Origin: Dentipellis sp. KUC8613
Lineage: Eukaryota; Basidiomycota; Agaricomycetes; Russulales; Hericiaceae
Direction of reading: 5' to 3'
DNA: 64,000 nt
Assembly (NCBI GenBank): GCA_002286715.1
Contig: NSJX01000067.1
Span: 1 to 64,000 of the forward strand
In this document: positions 10,799 to 22,685 of the stretch, in pieces
Position numbering within the stretch: the first letter of the stretch is position 1
Layout: every line of letters starts with the position of its first letter
Notes under the pieces: model-generated
The model's input: the letters and a program-made list of their open reading frames with translations, nothing else
The model's database searches: none
What the model was told of the DNA's origin: nothing
Translations under genes and position numbers: made by a program

Positions 10799-10884
10799 TC
10801 CCGCTTAGCTCAGTTGGTAGAGCGCGTCACTAGTATCTATGAGAAGCTTATGACGAGGTCAGTCGTTCAAGTCGGCTAGTGGGA
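10799..10884 (+). tRNA. tRNA-Thr (AGT) with 14-nt intron
   Basis: A full cloverleaf can be drawn. The acceptor stem is 10799-10805 with 10878-10884 (seven pairs, one G-T). The D stem is 10808-10811 with 10820-10823. The anticodon stem is 10825-10829 with 10851-10855, and the T stem is 10861-10865 with 10873-10877 around TTCAAGT. The anticodon loop starts C-T then AGT at 10832-10834. A 14-nt intron (10836-10849) sits at the canonical place one base after the anticodon. The A box (TAGCTCAGTTGG) and B box (GTTCAAGTC) are present. Confidence 0.93.
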
Positions 10885-10906
10885 ATATCATGCTGCAGAG
10901 GCAGTG

Positions 10907-10917
10907 TTTTTTTTTTT
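10907..10917 (+). terminator. Pol III terminator of tRNA-Thr
   Basis: A run of 11 T residues starts 23 bases after the tRNA 3' end, as expected for RNA polymerase III termination. Confidence 0.85.
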
Positions 10918-11095
10918 GGCTTTTGCTGGAGTTGGGATATATTCAGTTGTCCCAACTCTGGCCACTGCAAATTATTTGAAAGTATATGTTGATGCATCTG
11001 CACGCGCAAGCCACTGCGATACGTATACGCGTCCAACGACAGCGAGACATCTGATCACAAGCATAAGCACCAGCCAAAATGTGATACACGCACTA

Positions 11096-13918
11096 CTACT
11101 CCCACTCCTCAATCCCATCCTCCTCCAGCCACCCCCCAGTACTCTCCACCCCGTCCCCCCCGCCCACGCCCCCACCAACCCCCTCAAGCCCTCTCTCCAT
11201 CTCCTCCACCAGCCCGCCCACAGCCCCCTCCCCCTCCTCCGCCACCTCGCCCTCCGCGCCGCCCCCCGCGCCGCCCCACGGCATCGCGCTCCACACACGA
11301 TGGCCCGCGCCCAACCCACTGCCCCCTCCCATTCCCATTCCCACACCTAACCCCGCGCCCCCCACGCGCAGGATCCCCCCAAGCTCGCACGCAGCCTCGG
11401 CGCGCGCCCACCGCTCGCCGCGCCGCGCGAACCACGCGAGCGTGTCCCCGAGCGCCGCATCTGCGTCGCGCGCGGCGGCGAGCGCGCCGAAGAAGGCGGG
11501 CTTGTATGTTTTTTGCGCGCGCCGCGGGACGGGCGAGGGGAGTGCGTGTAGCGTGGAGAGCGCGGTGAGGTGGAAGGTGTGCGGGTTCGTTTGGTACCAC
11601 TGTCGTTGGCGTCGGCGTTAGCATCAGTGGGTGTGGGAGGGAGGGGGGAGGAGAAGCAGGTGGAGGGGAAGGGGAGGGTACGCACCGCTTCGCCGCCATT
11701 CGCGTCGCACCAGCTCAGCGCGTCCGCGATGCCCGCGCACTGCTCCATCTCGTCGCAGAACTGCGTGTAGTTCTGGTGCACGTACAGCCCGAAGAGCGAC
11801 GCGTCGATCGGCGTCGCGGCGTACAGCGCCTGCATACACGCGTCAGCGTCAGCACACGGCACCAAACTTTACAACAAGGAGGATGGCAGGGAAATGTATT
11901 AGAAGGTAGGGGAGAGGGAGCACGTACGTCCACATCGACGCGACTCGGGGCGCGCGCCTCGGCTGCTGCCCATGGCGGGACGGGCGGCTCCGAGCGCAGT
12001 GTCGCGTCGAGCGCGCGGTCGCGCTCGATCTCCTTCCGGGTCGCGTTGGATCCGGGCGGGTCGCCTTTGCCTGCACATTCGTGTATCCGCCCCCGTCAGC
12101 AATCCAGCTACCTTCCAAGTGCCGGATGTCCGATACTTACGTTTGTTATAGAGCACTTTCCCAAGCAGATGAAAGAGCGCCAGCGCGCCCTCTTTGCGCG
12201 TTGCGGCCTCCATCGCTGCCCTGAGGCCCGTCAGAGCCTTAAACTCGCAGAGTGAAGGAAGGTGAATGTTCACTAACCCCTCCTTCCCCCGCTTCCCTTT
12301 GTCCTTGTCCTTGCGCCCAATCCGCGCACACGCAAACTCAAGCCCCATAACCGCACTCCTGATATCCCCATTCGCGCCCTCAATCACCGTCTGCATGATG
12401 TGCGGCGGCACATGCGTGCTGGATTTGACGCGTGCGAGGAGCGCTTTGAGCGCAGGGGTCATGTAGGTCGGCGCGATGGGGTTAAAGCTGCAGTGTCATT
12501 CGGCGAAAATATAAGGATGCGAACAAGGAGGAGAATCGTAAAATAAAGGGACAGGGAAAGGGACGTACGCGATTTGCGTTACCCATGCTGCACCAACGCC
12601 CTCTGGGACGACGTTCCGCGCATCGACGACCTCTTCTCGCCGGCCGGCGCGGCCCCACCCCGTCGTGCCCTCGCCATCATCGTTGCCCTCGCCGCGCAGC
12701 CCCGCATCGCTAACTATGACTACAACAGGCGGTAAGCCTACACGCGGCGACATTATATGTGTGCGCAGAGCGTTGTGGAATCGTGCGCGGGTAGGCGCGT
12801 GTAAGATGTTTGGTAGATCCTCAAGGAGGATAAGGTGTTTCGGCTGCGGTTGAGCGGTCGGTTTCTGGGACGATGTCGCGCTACTGGAGGGTGCGGACGC
12901 CGACGCAGGTGTGGAAGGTGCAAATATCGTGCGGTACGACCCCGCACGCCCAAGAAATGATTCGAACTTATCCATCGTGCTTTCGTATGAGTCTGTGGCC
13001 CGCGTTTCACGTCACAGCGCGTCGCGCGTCAGAATACCAGAGGGGGACGCACCCCAGTCGTTGTCATCATCGTTGATGTGAATGTTACTGTTCCCCGACG
13101 CGTCGAGCTCGGACGCCAAGGCGCCTGTGCTGGACGCGTTGCGCCACTCGATGATGTCGATCCCCATTTCGCGCGCGAGGACGCGGACTGTGGCTGTCTT
13201 TCCTGAGCCAGCGGGGCCTATGAGCACGAGCAGGCGCTGGATGCGTCTGTCTTTTCAGGATCGCGAATACCACAAATATGAGGAGGTGGGACATACGCGG
13301 TACTTGGAGAGCTTGCCCGCATCGAGCGCCTCGCCCAGCCAGCCCCGCACATCTGCCACCTTTCGCTTGTGTACTGCGAGCTCGGACTCTGTCCGCGGTT
13401 CGAAGATATCCACCCATAATCGGCCGTCTGTCATCACGCATCGGTGTTCAGCACGACGCCACCCGATTGCAGTTGCGGAACGCGGACGCACCTGTGTCTA
13501 GAGGTTGAATGGGAGCCTTCGCTTTGCCCTTGCCCTTCACATCCTTCTCCTTCTTTTTCTGCGATTCATTGGGTCTCTGATGGCCCAAGCTCGCTGCAGT
13601 CAACTTCAGCAGCCCCTTCTGCTTCTGCGTCTGTGTCTGCGTCTGTGACAGGCTCGCGCGGCTCTGGCTTTGGCTCGGATTCGGCGCAGGACTCAACGCA
13701 CGCTCGGATTCCTGCGACCCAAAACTAAAATCAAACACAGGTGGGCCCGACAACTGTGCATAGTCGCGTCAGGAGCGAATTACGCGTAGAAGCAAAGACA
13801 AAGACGGACGCACAGGCTTGACGGTCTTCTGCTTCTTGGCGGGCGGCGCCGCGTCAGCCTTGAGTGTGCTCTGACGCGTAGACCGTCGGGTCGTGGTGGG
13901 CACTTTTTTGGGCGGCAT
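11096..13918 (-). CDS. RAD17: Checkpoint clamp loader subunit, RAD17 family
   Basis: RAD17 (Rad24 in budding yeast) replaces RFC1 in the clamp loader that places the 9-1-1 clamp at damaged DNA. The N-terminus (MPPKKVPTTTRRS) is basic and disordered, with a Gln/Ser/Lys-rich linker. Next come WVDIFEPRTESELAVHKRKV, the RFC-type entry motif, and the Walker A block LIGPAGSGKTATV. Then EWRNAS, FLGRAGSY, the Walker B-like LILLEDLPN, and NPIAPTYMTPALKALL leading into the lid helix VIEGANGDIRSAVMGLEF. The C-terminal part is poorly conserved and Gly/Glu-rich, ending in the acidic tail EEDGIEEWE. Several introns split the gene, with donors near 13250 and 12540 for example. It acts in the nucleus. The start was set at the ATG before MPPKK; an in-frame ATG lies 48 bases upstream. 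Confidence 0.87.
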
Positions 13919-14104
13919 TATGTGCGCGACGTGCAAGGGAACGAAGGATGGTAGTGCTACGGACACCGCGACGCGTCGAGACTCGACAGGAGGGAAAGTG
14001 GTTCACACCACGTGACTCTTTAGTATACGCGTAGAAGTCGCGTAGATCGCTGCCGCCGCATCGCCCGCTGGTGACCATGTGCACATCCCCTGCCGCAGAC
14101 TGAC

Positions 14105-14110
14105 AAAAAA
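14105..14110 (-). terminator. Pol III terminator of tRNA-Val
   Basis: Six T residues on the minus strand lie about 46 bases past the tRNA 3' end. Confidence 0.6.
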
Positions 14111-14155
14111 CTTGCGAAAACGGAGATGTGCAAAACAGAGTCCCAACTTCGTTCG

Positions 14156-14242
14156 TGACTCGACTCAGGTTCGAACTGAGGACCGACTGTGGTCCATATT
14201 TAAATGTAAGACAGTCGTGATAACCAACTACACCATCGAGTC
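14156..14242 (-). tRNA. tRNA-Val (TAC) with 13-nt intron
   Basis: On the minus strand the acceptor stem GACTCGA/TCGAGTC pairs perfectly (14236-14242 with 14157-14163), with discriminator A at 14156. The D arm reads GTG-TAGTTGGTTAT-CAC. The anticodon stem ACTGT/ACAGT encloses CTTACA, giving anticodon TAC. The T stem CTCAG/CTGAG is perfect around TTCGAAC. A 13-nt intron (14192-14204) sits one base after the anticodon. Both promoter boxes are intact. Confidence 0.92.
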
Positions 14243-14817
14243 GTGGAAGAGGAGACAATGCAACGGCCAAGATTCTGAGATGACGGAACAGACTAGCCAG
14301 CTCTAGCTTTTGAAGCTCTCGAATATCTTGCATTACAGTGTGTTATTTCCAGGGTTCATGGAAAGCGGTGAGTGACTTACGCTACTCACCCGAGTTGCTC
14401 AATGTCATCATAGCATCAACCAACCGCCGGACTTCAATGCACACGATCGATGCACCGGTACCGATATGTTCTGCCACGCCTAAGTATCGTGAGCTGCATC
14501 TCTTCGTCTTTCCTCGGGCCCAGCGTTGGCGTAGACATGGAAGTCGATCCCGCCTCACTCACCTAGCAGGTAAACTTCCTACGGGATTGGCTGCACTACG
14601 CCCCGCAGCCGGCACTGTGTTCACCGCTCGGACGATCCGGTCCCGAGCTCGTAGTGTTCGATAACCGGCGACAGACGAACCTCAGCTAGACGCTGCGGCG
14701 CCAGTATGCCGAGCTCTGGAAGAGCACGCTTACGCTGGACTTAGGCGCCGTGCGGGTGGTCATGTCGCATCGCAGACGCATACTTTTGGCGCCGTCCATG
14801 GGGATGATCTGGTGTGA

Positions 14818-14965
14818 TCACTGCGTCGTTGGGAGGCGCCGGACGGGCCATACCTGAAGGAGAATGTACAGAAATTCGTGCAGTACCAATTGGGTCCGGA
14901 GACAGTGGAGTCTTTTAAACGGGCTCCAGCAATTGCTAGAGATATTGGGGTGATGAATTTGTGAG
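14818..14965 (+). pseudogene. Possible exon remnant, unknown family
   Basis: An open stretch of about 48 codons has protein-like composition and ends in a donor-like GTGAGT. No start codon and no intact continuation could be found. The family is not recognised. It may be a decayed host gene, a transposon fragment or chance. Confidence 0.3.
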
Positions 14966-15576
14966 TTTACACCTTTCTGGAACACGGTGTACCCCTGTGC
15001 AGTTTCTTGACGTAGCAGAAGTATGTCTGCTAGTTCCTCGTGTAAGCGCGCTATTATCACGGTTAAGACGCCTGATCAATTGAACCGCTGCACGCGAAAG
15101 TCTCCAGATCATCGTCTGTTCCATCTGGAGACGTTCAAATAACCCGCCTTACAGTACAAATAACTCATCTGTAAGAAGACCTCCGAGTCGGAAGGGATGC
15201 GCTGCTGCTCTATGGGCTGCAGTGCAGTTCATGAAGGCGGCATCTGCATAAATCCCCGGACGTCGTGACCAAGCAGCTCACGGGAGTAGGTGGAGGACCA
15301 ATACGGAGCGGCCGCTTCGCTTGCGCTCCTGCTCGTCGACGGGCCTCGAGATTCGAGGTGACTAGGTCATCTCCTCATACTGTTATTACTTACATGTGTT
15401 CATCTTGCTAATCTCTTTCCCTGCTGTTCTTTCTGGCCACCAAGCCCTCGCTGAATCAGCCCGCCCATTCATTCACGGAACTATGCTGTGGATCCTTTCT
15501 TGACAGCAGCTTGGTGAGCTCGCCTCGCGTCATTGATTCGCAATGCCGTCTGCCGGACAGCAGCGACCATCGAAGC

Positions 15577-15583
15577 TATAAAG
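15577..15583 (+). promoter_or_regulatory. TATA box of old yellow enzyme gene
   Basis: TATAAAG lies about 85 bases before the ATG at 15665, a typical distance for a fungal TATA promoter with a short 5' UTR. Confidence 0.6.
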
Positions 15584-15664
15584 CCTCAGAGGAGACGGCC
15601 AGGCCAGCATCAACATCATACCTGCTCTGTGTTCTTCGAATCACTCATTGAACTGCGCCCAACG

Positions 15665-17089
15665 ATGTCCCATATCCCCCTCCTCATCAACGAAGGTGTA
15701 CCCAACATCTCATATTTCACCCCAGAACAGTCGCCGGCATCTGGGACGGCTGTCGACCCGCAACCAAATGGCCAGCCCATCCCGCAGCTCTTTCAACCTC
15801 TCCGCATCCGCGGCGTCGAGTTCCAGAATCGTATCTTCGTACGTTTTATTCTACATTTGTGTTCCAAACAATTTAAACTGACCATGAAATGCATCTTGGC
15901 AGCTGGCACCCCTTTGCCAGTACTCTGCAACCGATGGTGTTGTAAGTCCCTGGCACCTCGCGCATCGTAAGCCGCACACTTCCTGTGTCCGTTCTGACAC
16001 TGACCGCTCCCCTCAGTTGGTGGCATCTTCACTCGCGGACCCGGGCTTTCCTTCACGGAGGCCACCGCCGTCTCCCCCGAGGGCCGCATCAGCCCCGAGG
16101 ACGCTGGTCTCTGGAATGCAGCCCAGGAAGCGGCGTGGCGTCAGATTGTCGAATTTGCGCATGCGCAAGGGCAGAAGATGGGCATCCAGCTCGCGCACGC
16201 CGGGCGCAAGGCATCGACGCTCGCTCCGTGGGTCAGCCGCGGGCTGCTCGCCAAGCACGAAGCGGGCGGCTGGCCCGACGACGTCTGGGGGCCCTCGCCA
16301 ATTCCGTGGTCCGAGACGTTCCCAAAGCCGAAGGAGCTCACGACCGCCGGTATACGCAGGATCGTCGCTGCGTTCGCTGCCGCTGCGAGGCGCGCAGTCC
16401 GGGCCGGCTTCGATGTCATCGAAATCCACACCGCACATGGGTTCTTGCTGCACTCGTTCCTCAGTCCTGTGAGCAACAAGCGCACGGACGAGTATGGAGG
16501 GAGCTTTGAGAACCGCGCGAGGCTGACGCTCGAAGTGGTCGACGCGATCCGCGCGAACATCCCGACTGACATGCCTCTGTTCCTCCGGTTCGCCCTGCCC
16601 CACCTTTCTTTATATGAGACACATGCTAACTCACGCGATGGCAGCATTTCTGCAACTGACTGGCTGGAGGAAATCATGCCCGACGAGCCGTCCTGGCGCT
16701 TGGAGGATACCGTGCGCCTTACGGGCTATCTCGCGAAGCACGGCGTCGATCTCCTGGACGTGTCGTCCGGCGGTACCCACCCCGCACAGAGAATCGGGCC
16801 AACGGACGCGCACCAAGTCCCCTTCTCTGAGGCTGTGAAGAAGGCCCACGGTGACAAGATTTTGGTCGGCGCCGTGGGCGGCATCAAGACGGGCACCCGC
16901 GCTCAGCAGATCCTGCAGGCGGGCCAGGCGGACGTCGCTTTCGCGGGACGCATGTTCCAGAAGAACCCCGGGCTTGTGTGGAGCTTTGCGGAGGATCTCG
17001 GAGTCGAGATAAATAAGGCGCTGCAGATCGAGTGGGTCTTCCATGGGCAGCGGCTGAGGCAGGGTACGACGGGTGGTAAATCTGCTTAG
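15665..17089 (+). CDS. NADH:flavin oxidoreductase, YqjM-type old yellow enzyme
   Basis: This is an FMN-dependent ene-reductase-like protein of 417 aa in four exons. Introns are at 15839-15902, 15967-16016 and 16588-16644, and the spliced length is a whole number of codons. Key blocks are LFQPLRIRGVEFQNRIF, then across two introns LAPLCQYSATDG and WHLAHLGG, then FTEATAVSPEGRIS and GIQLAHAGRKAST. These are followed by the substrate-binding His pair in EIHTAHGFLLHSFLSP, SNKRTDEYGGSFENR, and the FMN phosphate loop region VGAVGGIK...FAGRMFQKNP. The Cys in PLCQYS matches the redox-tuning Cys of the YqjM (thermophilic-like) class. The family reduces activated alkenes with NAD(P)H; the physiological substrate is unknown. 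No signal peptide. It converges on the GH71 gene with 163 bases between stop codons. Confidence 0.92.
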
Positions 17090-17252
17090 ACATGGTTTAC
17101 ATCTACAGGATTGGAGTTTTTGACCTTCTTAGATGCGGTGATGTGTATCTAGTGGCCTAGGGCATATTCAATTATGAATTTATCAAGCCCCCTTTGCGGA
17201 AAAGTGTGGATCCCTAGAGCTGATGCAGGCAACTGATTTTTATAGTCTATCA

Positions 17253-19433
17253 CTAAGTCCCAGCAACAAAAGCATTGAAATTATAGTTCTCGACCTCGTT
17301 CCCGTTCCTCGACCCGAAACGCATTCCCTCCGGTTGGAACGCCAGCACCTTAGTTTCCGCACGCCATATCTCCGCCCCCATAGCACACCTCCCGTCCGCA
17401 GAAACATCCGCCCCAGGGTCGATCAGCGCAAGCTTTACCTGCGAGACACCCTGCGGGAGCAGCTGCGTCTCGTTCTGCGTCGGCCCCGGGGTGCAGTACA
17501 ATGTCACGTTCGCCGGGGCTGTCAAGAAGATTACAGCCCAGAGGTAATCTTCAGTCTTTCGGAGAGAGGTAGTCAGAAATGATCGTATGGATTGGGGTGA
17601 AGGTGGAACGCACCCATTCCCAATTTCTCGGTTTGCCAACTCCGTCCTTGGACGCGTTCGCGTTCGCCGGGTCCAGCCTCGCCCACAGAAACACATGATC
17701 CTCATGGACGTCGGGATACGTCCCCGTCTTAAATGCAGCGATGTAATACTCCATCATCTTCAGCCACGCTAATTAGAGTATCAGCCTCGCGTCAACAAAT
17801 CGCAAAAAATCCGAGGCACGCGACGCACCGGTGTGCTCAAAACCGTTTGTCCACGCCTCACTTCCCGCCGGCAACGCGCCCTCTATAGGGCCCACGTAAT
17901 GCGACTCCCCATAGTCGTTCCACGACACGATCTGCACAATGTCCACTTGATCGCGGTGCGCGATAAGTATATCCCACCGTGCGGCGAGCAGCCACTCGTC
18001 GCCACGGTAGATCCAGTTCTTGTTGTATGTGTTCTGGCCAAAATGCTGCCAAGGAAACATGTTAATGAAATAAACTGACAGGAAATGTGACGAAGACGCA
18101 CGGTGAAAAACCACGGCGAGACGGGCGCCATGTACGCCTTCTGCTTCCCGGAGACATTCAGCGCACTGCGCCACGCAGCGTCAGGATCCCAGGTGACATT
18201 GAACTTCCCCGTCGGCCACGCTGCATTCCACTACCCAATATTCAGTCCCCCTTAATCACAGCAATGCCGCCTCGAAGAAGATCGGACGCACATTAAATCC
18301 CCCGTTGACCGCATCCCACCCCGCCCAACTCCGCACGTCCCCGAAAAACGCAGGCACGAACCACGCGCCCGAGCCCTTCGCCACCCGCGCCCACCCCGCC
18401 TGCCCAAACGCGCACGCGTCGCCCGCGAACGTGCTCAACACCGCCCTCCCGGTCCCGTTGTGCAGCAGCTGGGCCGGATGCGCGGCGTACCGCTCGACGA
18501 GCGCCTGCAGCGCCGCGACGTCTGCGTCCGAGGCGCACGGGAGGGAGGACATATCGAGCGAGAGGAAGAGCTTGAACGGTATAGGCTTGGCTGTGCAAGA
18601 GTGTGCATCCGAATCTGGGACTGTTGCGTTGGAGAATGCGTTGGTGGACACCAAACCGGCTTCGACGCTAATGCAGGGCGCGGTGCTATTCGCGCATGCA
18701 TTTCCACCCTCTGAACTCGGAGTATCCGTGGGTGTAGTGTTGTTCGCGGTGTTATCTGCGAGGCCCCACGGCCCGTGCGACAGCTCGAGCGCGGCTGCAT
18801 ACGCATCGTCCAAGCGCTGCCGCTGCCAGTCGTCCCGCCCGAAATTCAGCGCGAACGCATCGATGCCGTGGTTCGCCGCCAGCACCATATCTACGTAGCA
18901 TGTCCTTCAATACGAAACACGAGTAAGCAAATCAGAGTAATGGAGATACACGCACCGCGTTTCCAATCCTCCATCGTATACGGGTACGTATTGCCCACCA
19001 TAAAATGCGCCACGACCACCTTCGCCTGTGCGGCGTTTACATCCGGCACGGTATCATTCTGCGACTCCGGGCCGAACGCGACCTGCGGCCCCCCGCCATT
19101 CTGGAGCCCCTGCAGCGAGCGCAAGGCCGACGCCGTCGCACCCTTGTAGTAGATCCACCCGAAGAGGAGCACCATGCCGAAGGTGACGAACGCCATGACG
19201 ATGTAGGGCAGTGGAGCCTTGCGAGTTTTGGGGAGGCAGGAGGTGCGGGCCCGCGGACGAGGGTGTTCGGGCGGGTTTGAGAGCGGGCTGGTGGGCTGAG
19301 GCGGGATTGTGGGTGACCTCGGGCTTGGGTTCGGGTTTGGGTTTGTATTTGGGTTCGGGCGGCCAGTGCTGGGTGTTGGGGCTCTGGGCTGGTTCGCCAT
19401 GCTGACTGGGGGGAAGGGGTAGCCGGTTGGCAT
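17253..19433 (-). CDS. GH71 alpha-1,3-glucanase, membrane-anchored
   Basis: GH71 enzymes (mutanases) cleave alpha-1,3-glucan of fungal cell walls. From the N-terminus, residues 1-70 are Pro/Asn/Ser-rich with repeated NPNP. A basic patch (PRPRARTSCLPKTRK) precedes a hydrophobic span at about residues 76-95 (YIVMAFVTFGMVLLFGWIYY), which predicts a type II membrane protein with the catalytic part outside. The catalytic region follows: VVAHFMVGNTYPYTMEDW, GIDAFALNFGRDDW, FKLFLSLDMSSLP, AYMAPVSPWFFTHFGQNTYNKNW and IVSWNDYGESHYVGP. The acids within WNDYGE and in the D-M-S strand are the likely catalytic region. The C-terminal beta-rich part has NVTLYC and ends FNAFVAGT. Several introns, some with Asn-glycosylation sites in the flanking exons. 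An internal ATG at 19400 is an alternative start. Confidence 0.88.
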
Positions 19434-19892
19434 TGAAGGCGAGCGCGAAGACGCTGGAACGTGGCATGGGGCTTGATATAGAGGAATTGGGAGCGAATGA
19501 CATCTGGTGAAGTTGTGAGTTATGTATGTGAGCAGTGACAAATGGACATGATATGATACGGTACTCACCTGCATGTACGCTGGGCATCTGGTATGAACGA
19601 CAACGTCGAAGTCAATAAACGCACCTGTGACAGCAGACATATGGATATGCTTGAGGCCTAGGGCTCGGCACGGACGAGTGCACGGCGATTACAATTGTAC
19701 TGCAACTAATGAGCTCTACGATACCGACAACAGACAACAGGCAGCACAGCACGGCAACAAGAAAGACGGGATGAGGTGTAAAAAGCAGAGAAAAATGGGA
19801 GGAAGAAGAAAAATGCAATAAGTGACACCAAATACTCAACCCTGACATCGACACCGACACGGAGATCTTGACATCGCAGAAGTATGGAAACA

Positions 19893-22685
19893 TCAGTCAA
19901 TCACAATGACATCGTCGTCCATCTTCTCGTCCTGCTCGAGCATGACGAGCCCGTCCTCGTCGAGCTTCCGCTTCTTGCTCGGCGAGTAGCTCGCGGCAGT
20001 ACCGTTTGTCTCGACTGTCTTCGTGCGCTTCGCCGGCGGCTGTTCGACGATGTCGTCGTCGACGGGCGCGGAGCGCTTCAACGAACCGGAAGCGGGCGGG
20101 GGCGGGGTGGATGGCGCTGGGGGAGGGCGCTTAACCTTCTTTGCAGGCTTAGGAAGGGGTGAGGGGAGGATATATGCTGGTGCATCGATAGAGTGGTTCG
20201 GCCTGGAGTGCGCGTCACCATCAGCCCAGCTACATAACCACACGACATTGAGCTTCAGTTTGGAAACCACTTACGGTAGAACGCCGATGACCAGCGTGAT
20301 GGCCTCATACTCCCCGTCCTCATCGACGATACTCAAGAACTTGCCCCTCGTCACATTCAAGCTCTCGAGCGTCCGCCCCAAATTATCATCAAAATCGGGA
20401 TCGCTCAGCATGCGCTTATCCTCGTACGTGCTGACCTCGCGCTTCTCGTCCCCATCCCCCTCCTCATCGCCGAGGATCCCATCTATGACCTCCCCGAGCG
20501 TGACACGCGCGGGGTCGCAGAGCAGCTCGGCGTACGCGTCGCGGCAGACGCCGCACTCGGGGTTCGGCGGGGAGAGCGTGATCGTGCTCAGCGGGACGGC
20601 GGGCTTGAACTGCAGGTGCACGTTGCGGAGCGCGGTGTAGGATTTGCGCAGGAGGTGCAGGGCTTGCAGGACGATGAGGCCTGAGATGATCGCGTTCGTG
20701 GTTGCGATGGCGGGGATGATGTTGCCGGCCATTTCTATATTGTTCGCGATTATGAGCAAGTACTATAGGGAGAGCGTATGAGAAACCAGACTTTACCTTT
20801 CACTTCCCAGCGGCTCTTGCCCTGGATTCCGTAGGCGGCAGAGCGCAGGTTGGCCGCGGCTGTCACGAAGTCAAGCGTGTCGTCGTCGTCTTTATCGAAG
20901 CTGATCGTCTCCTCACCCGCGCGAAGTCGTGCGGAAAGACGATCCGTACTATTTCCACGTTAACGACGTTATTGACTTGGGAGATATATGCGACCAACCT
21001 CTTGACGAACATCTCCCAACTGTCCCGCAACGACAGCGCACGTTGATCCTTCAGCCCTTTCGTCCCGCTCTCAGCACTACCATTCACCGGCTTCGCAGAG
21101 CCATTCGCCGCCTTTGCGCCATTAGCAGCACCATTAGGCGCAGCAGGCGCACCATTCGCGACGATCTTCGCCTGGCTGGCAGGAACGCCGCGAATGACGA
21201 ACTTGTCTGACTCGATCGCGTCAAAGTCCAGAGGCACGGGCTTGTCGCGGTAGCGCCACATGTCCTCCATGGACAGCAGGTTCAAAATGTCGGAATAGAA
21301 GACCTATAGGGTCAGGTGGTCAGTCGACGCAACGGAGTGCGTGAGGCACACTGATGTACCTTCTGGAATGCCTTCTTGGCGGCGTCTGTGCCCTGTGGTG
21401 ACCGTAGCGCTGCGCGCACAGCCTTGAAGGCTTGCGCTTCTTTCCGCAGTGTAGCGATCTCCTGCGCTGGAGAAATGGGAGTAAAGTGAGTATATGCGCC
21501 GTAATTACTCCAGCAAGCCTAGCGCAGGGCTGGTGCTGAAACTTACCGTTTTCGCCCTGCTTCTCGGCTTCATCTAATTCTCCGATGGCGTTCTCATCTT
21601 CTCCAAATAATTGTCTGTTCGAGACAATCAGTTAGACACGAGTATAAGGAAGATGGTGGCGGAGAGACGCATATGGCAGTGTTCAAATTTGGCAGCATAT
21701 GTGACAGCAAATGGAAATACCAATGGACTTACGACATGAGATAACTCTTCGCCCAGACAATACAGTGTATGGGCTGAGAGGGCGTAGAGCGAATGGTGCA
21801 CACCGGGAACGTCTTCGGCGTAGGTTTGGGAATACAGTCGAAGCATTCCGTCCGGTTCTGATGATGGTGCATTAGACGAATCCGTACCAATCGGTCTCAC
21901 TTGGCGCAAGAGCAACGTGTCGTGTGAGCAGCAAGGCTATCAGTCGACGTACCTTGAGAAGCGGCTGCACTTGGCCGAGATACCCGGCAGTGCCGGACTC
22001 GACGAGCGGAATTTCGCCGGCCATGCACATTTTATTGACGTGTCGTCGCGCATCTGACAATCCGGAAACACGATGGTCAGAACTCGTGATTCTGGTCCCA
22101 AATGACAGAAGACGGTACCCAGATTGTCCAGGGCGTTGAGCACGATGTCGAATTGTTTAAACCAGGACAGGTCGAATTGGGGGTCCTTGATGTTGCCGTG
22201 GATGGGGTAGATGTGCACATTCGGATTGAACGCGCTGGCAGTTCGTGCGGCGACCTAGAAGACATCGTCAGACGCGTCAAACACGTCAGAGGGAAAGGGG
22301 GCATACCATTGCCTTACTCTGCTTCACATCCTTCTTTTTGAACAAAAATTGGCGGTTCAAATTTGACAGGTCGATAGTGTCTAGGTCGAGCAGGGTGATA
22401 TGGCCGAAGCCAGCAAGTACTATGTTCTTGACTTCGTTCGCCGTCAGCCTTATTCTAATGACCGTTCAAAATGTGGCAAAATGGTCGTACGGTGGTGCCA
22501 CCGCCGAAACGAAAAGTTCAAGAGAGTTAAGACTCACGCAATTCACATCCGATACCACCTGCACCGACAAGCAAGACCTTGGTATCGGGCAATTTGTCGT
22601 ACAGCGCTGGTCCTAATATCGCGCGCGCATGAGAAGTCCGCGACCCTGCATGCCGAGCTGGCGTGGCGGCGCTGTCGGAAGACAT
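19893..22685 (-). CDS. UBA2: SUMO-activating enzyme subunit 2 (E1 catalytic subunit)
   Basis: UBA2 pairs with AOS1 to adenylate SUMO and carries it on a cysteine. Visible blocks are [13 protein letters not shown] (nucleotide-binding Gly-rich motif, then an intron), [53 protein letters not shown] and [16 protein letters not shown]. The catalytic segment [30 protein letters not shown] (in two parts: TECFDC and FPVCTIR) contains the likely catalytic Cys in VCTIR. Then come [34 protein letters not shown] and a ubiquitin-fold domain ([12 protein letters not shown]). A basic nuclear-localisation tail ([12 protein letters not shown]) ends in VIVID, a potential SUMO-interacting motif. The zinc-binding Cys pairs (CFDC and CGVC) are both present. 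Eight or so introns. The start was set at MSSDSAATP. Confidence 0.93.

Larger units (their letters stand above)
14243..15664. other. Gene-poor stretch with a possible decayed gene
   Basis: No intact gene is seen. The interval 14818-14965 holds one clean plus-strand frame (RRWEAPDGPYLKENV and onward through VESFKRAPAIARDIGVM) that has coding composition. It stops at a GTGAGT that looks like an intron donor, with a matching CAG 45 bases later, but the downstream frame breaks. Upstream frames (YAELWKSTLTLDLG near 14708) also look protein-like but are interrupted. A TATAAAG at 15577-15583 probably serves the oxidoreductase gene that starts at 15665. Confidence 0.4.

Noticed and set aside
15665..19433. 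Secondary-metabolite cluster around the old yellow enzyme
   Set aside because: The neighbours are a GH71 glucanase, UBA2 and RAD17; no backbone synthase, P450, methyltransferase or transporter is present.
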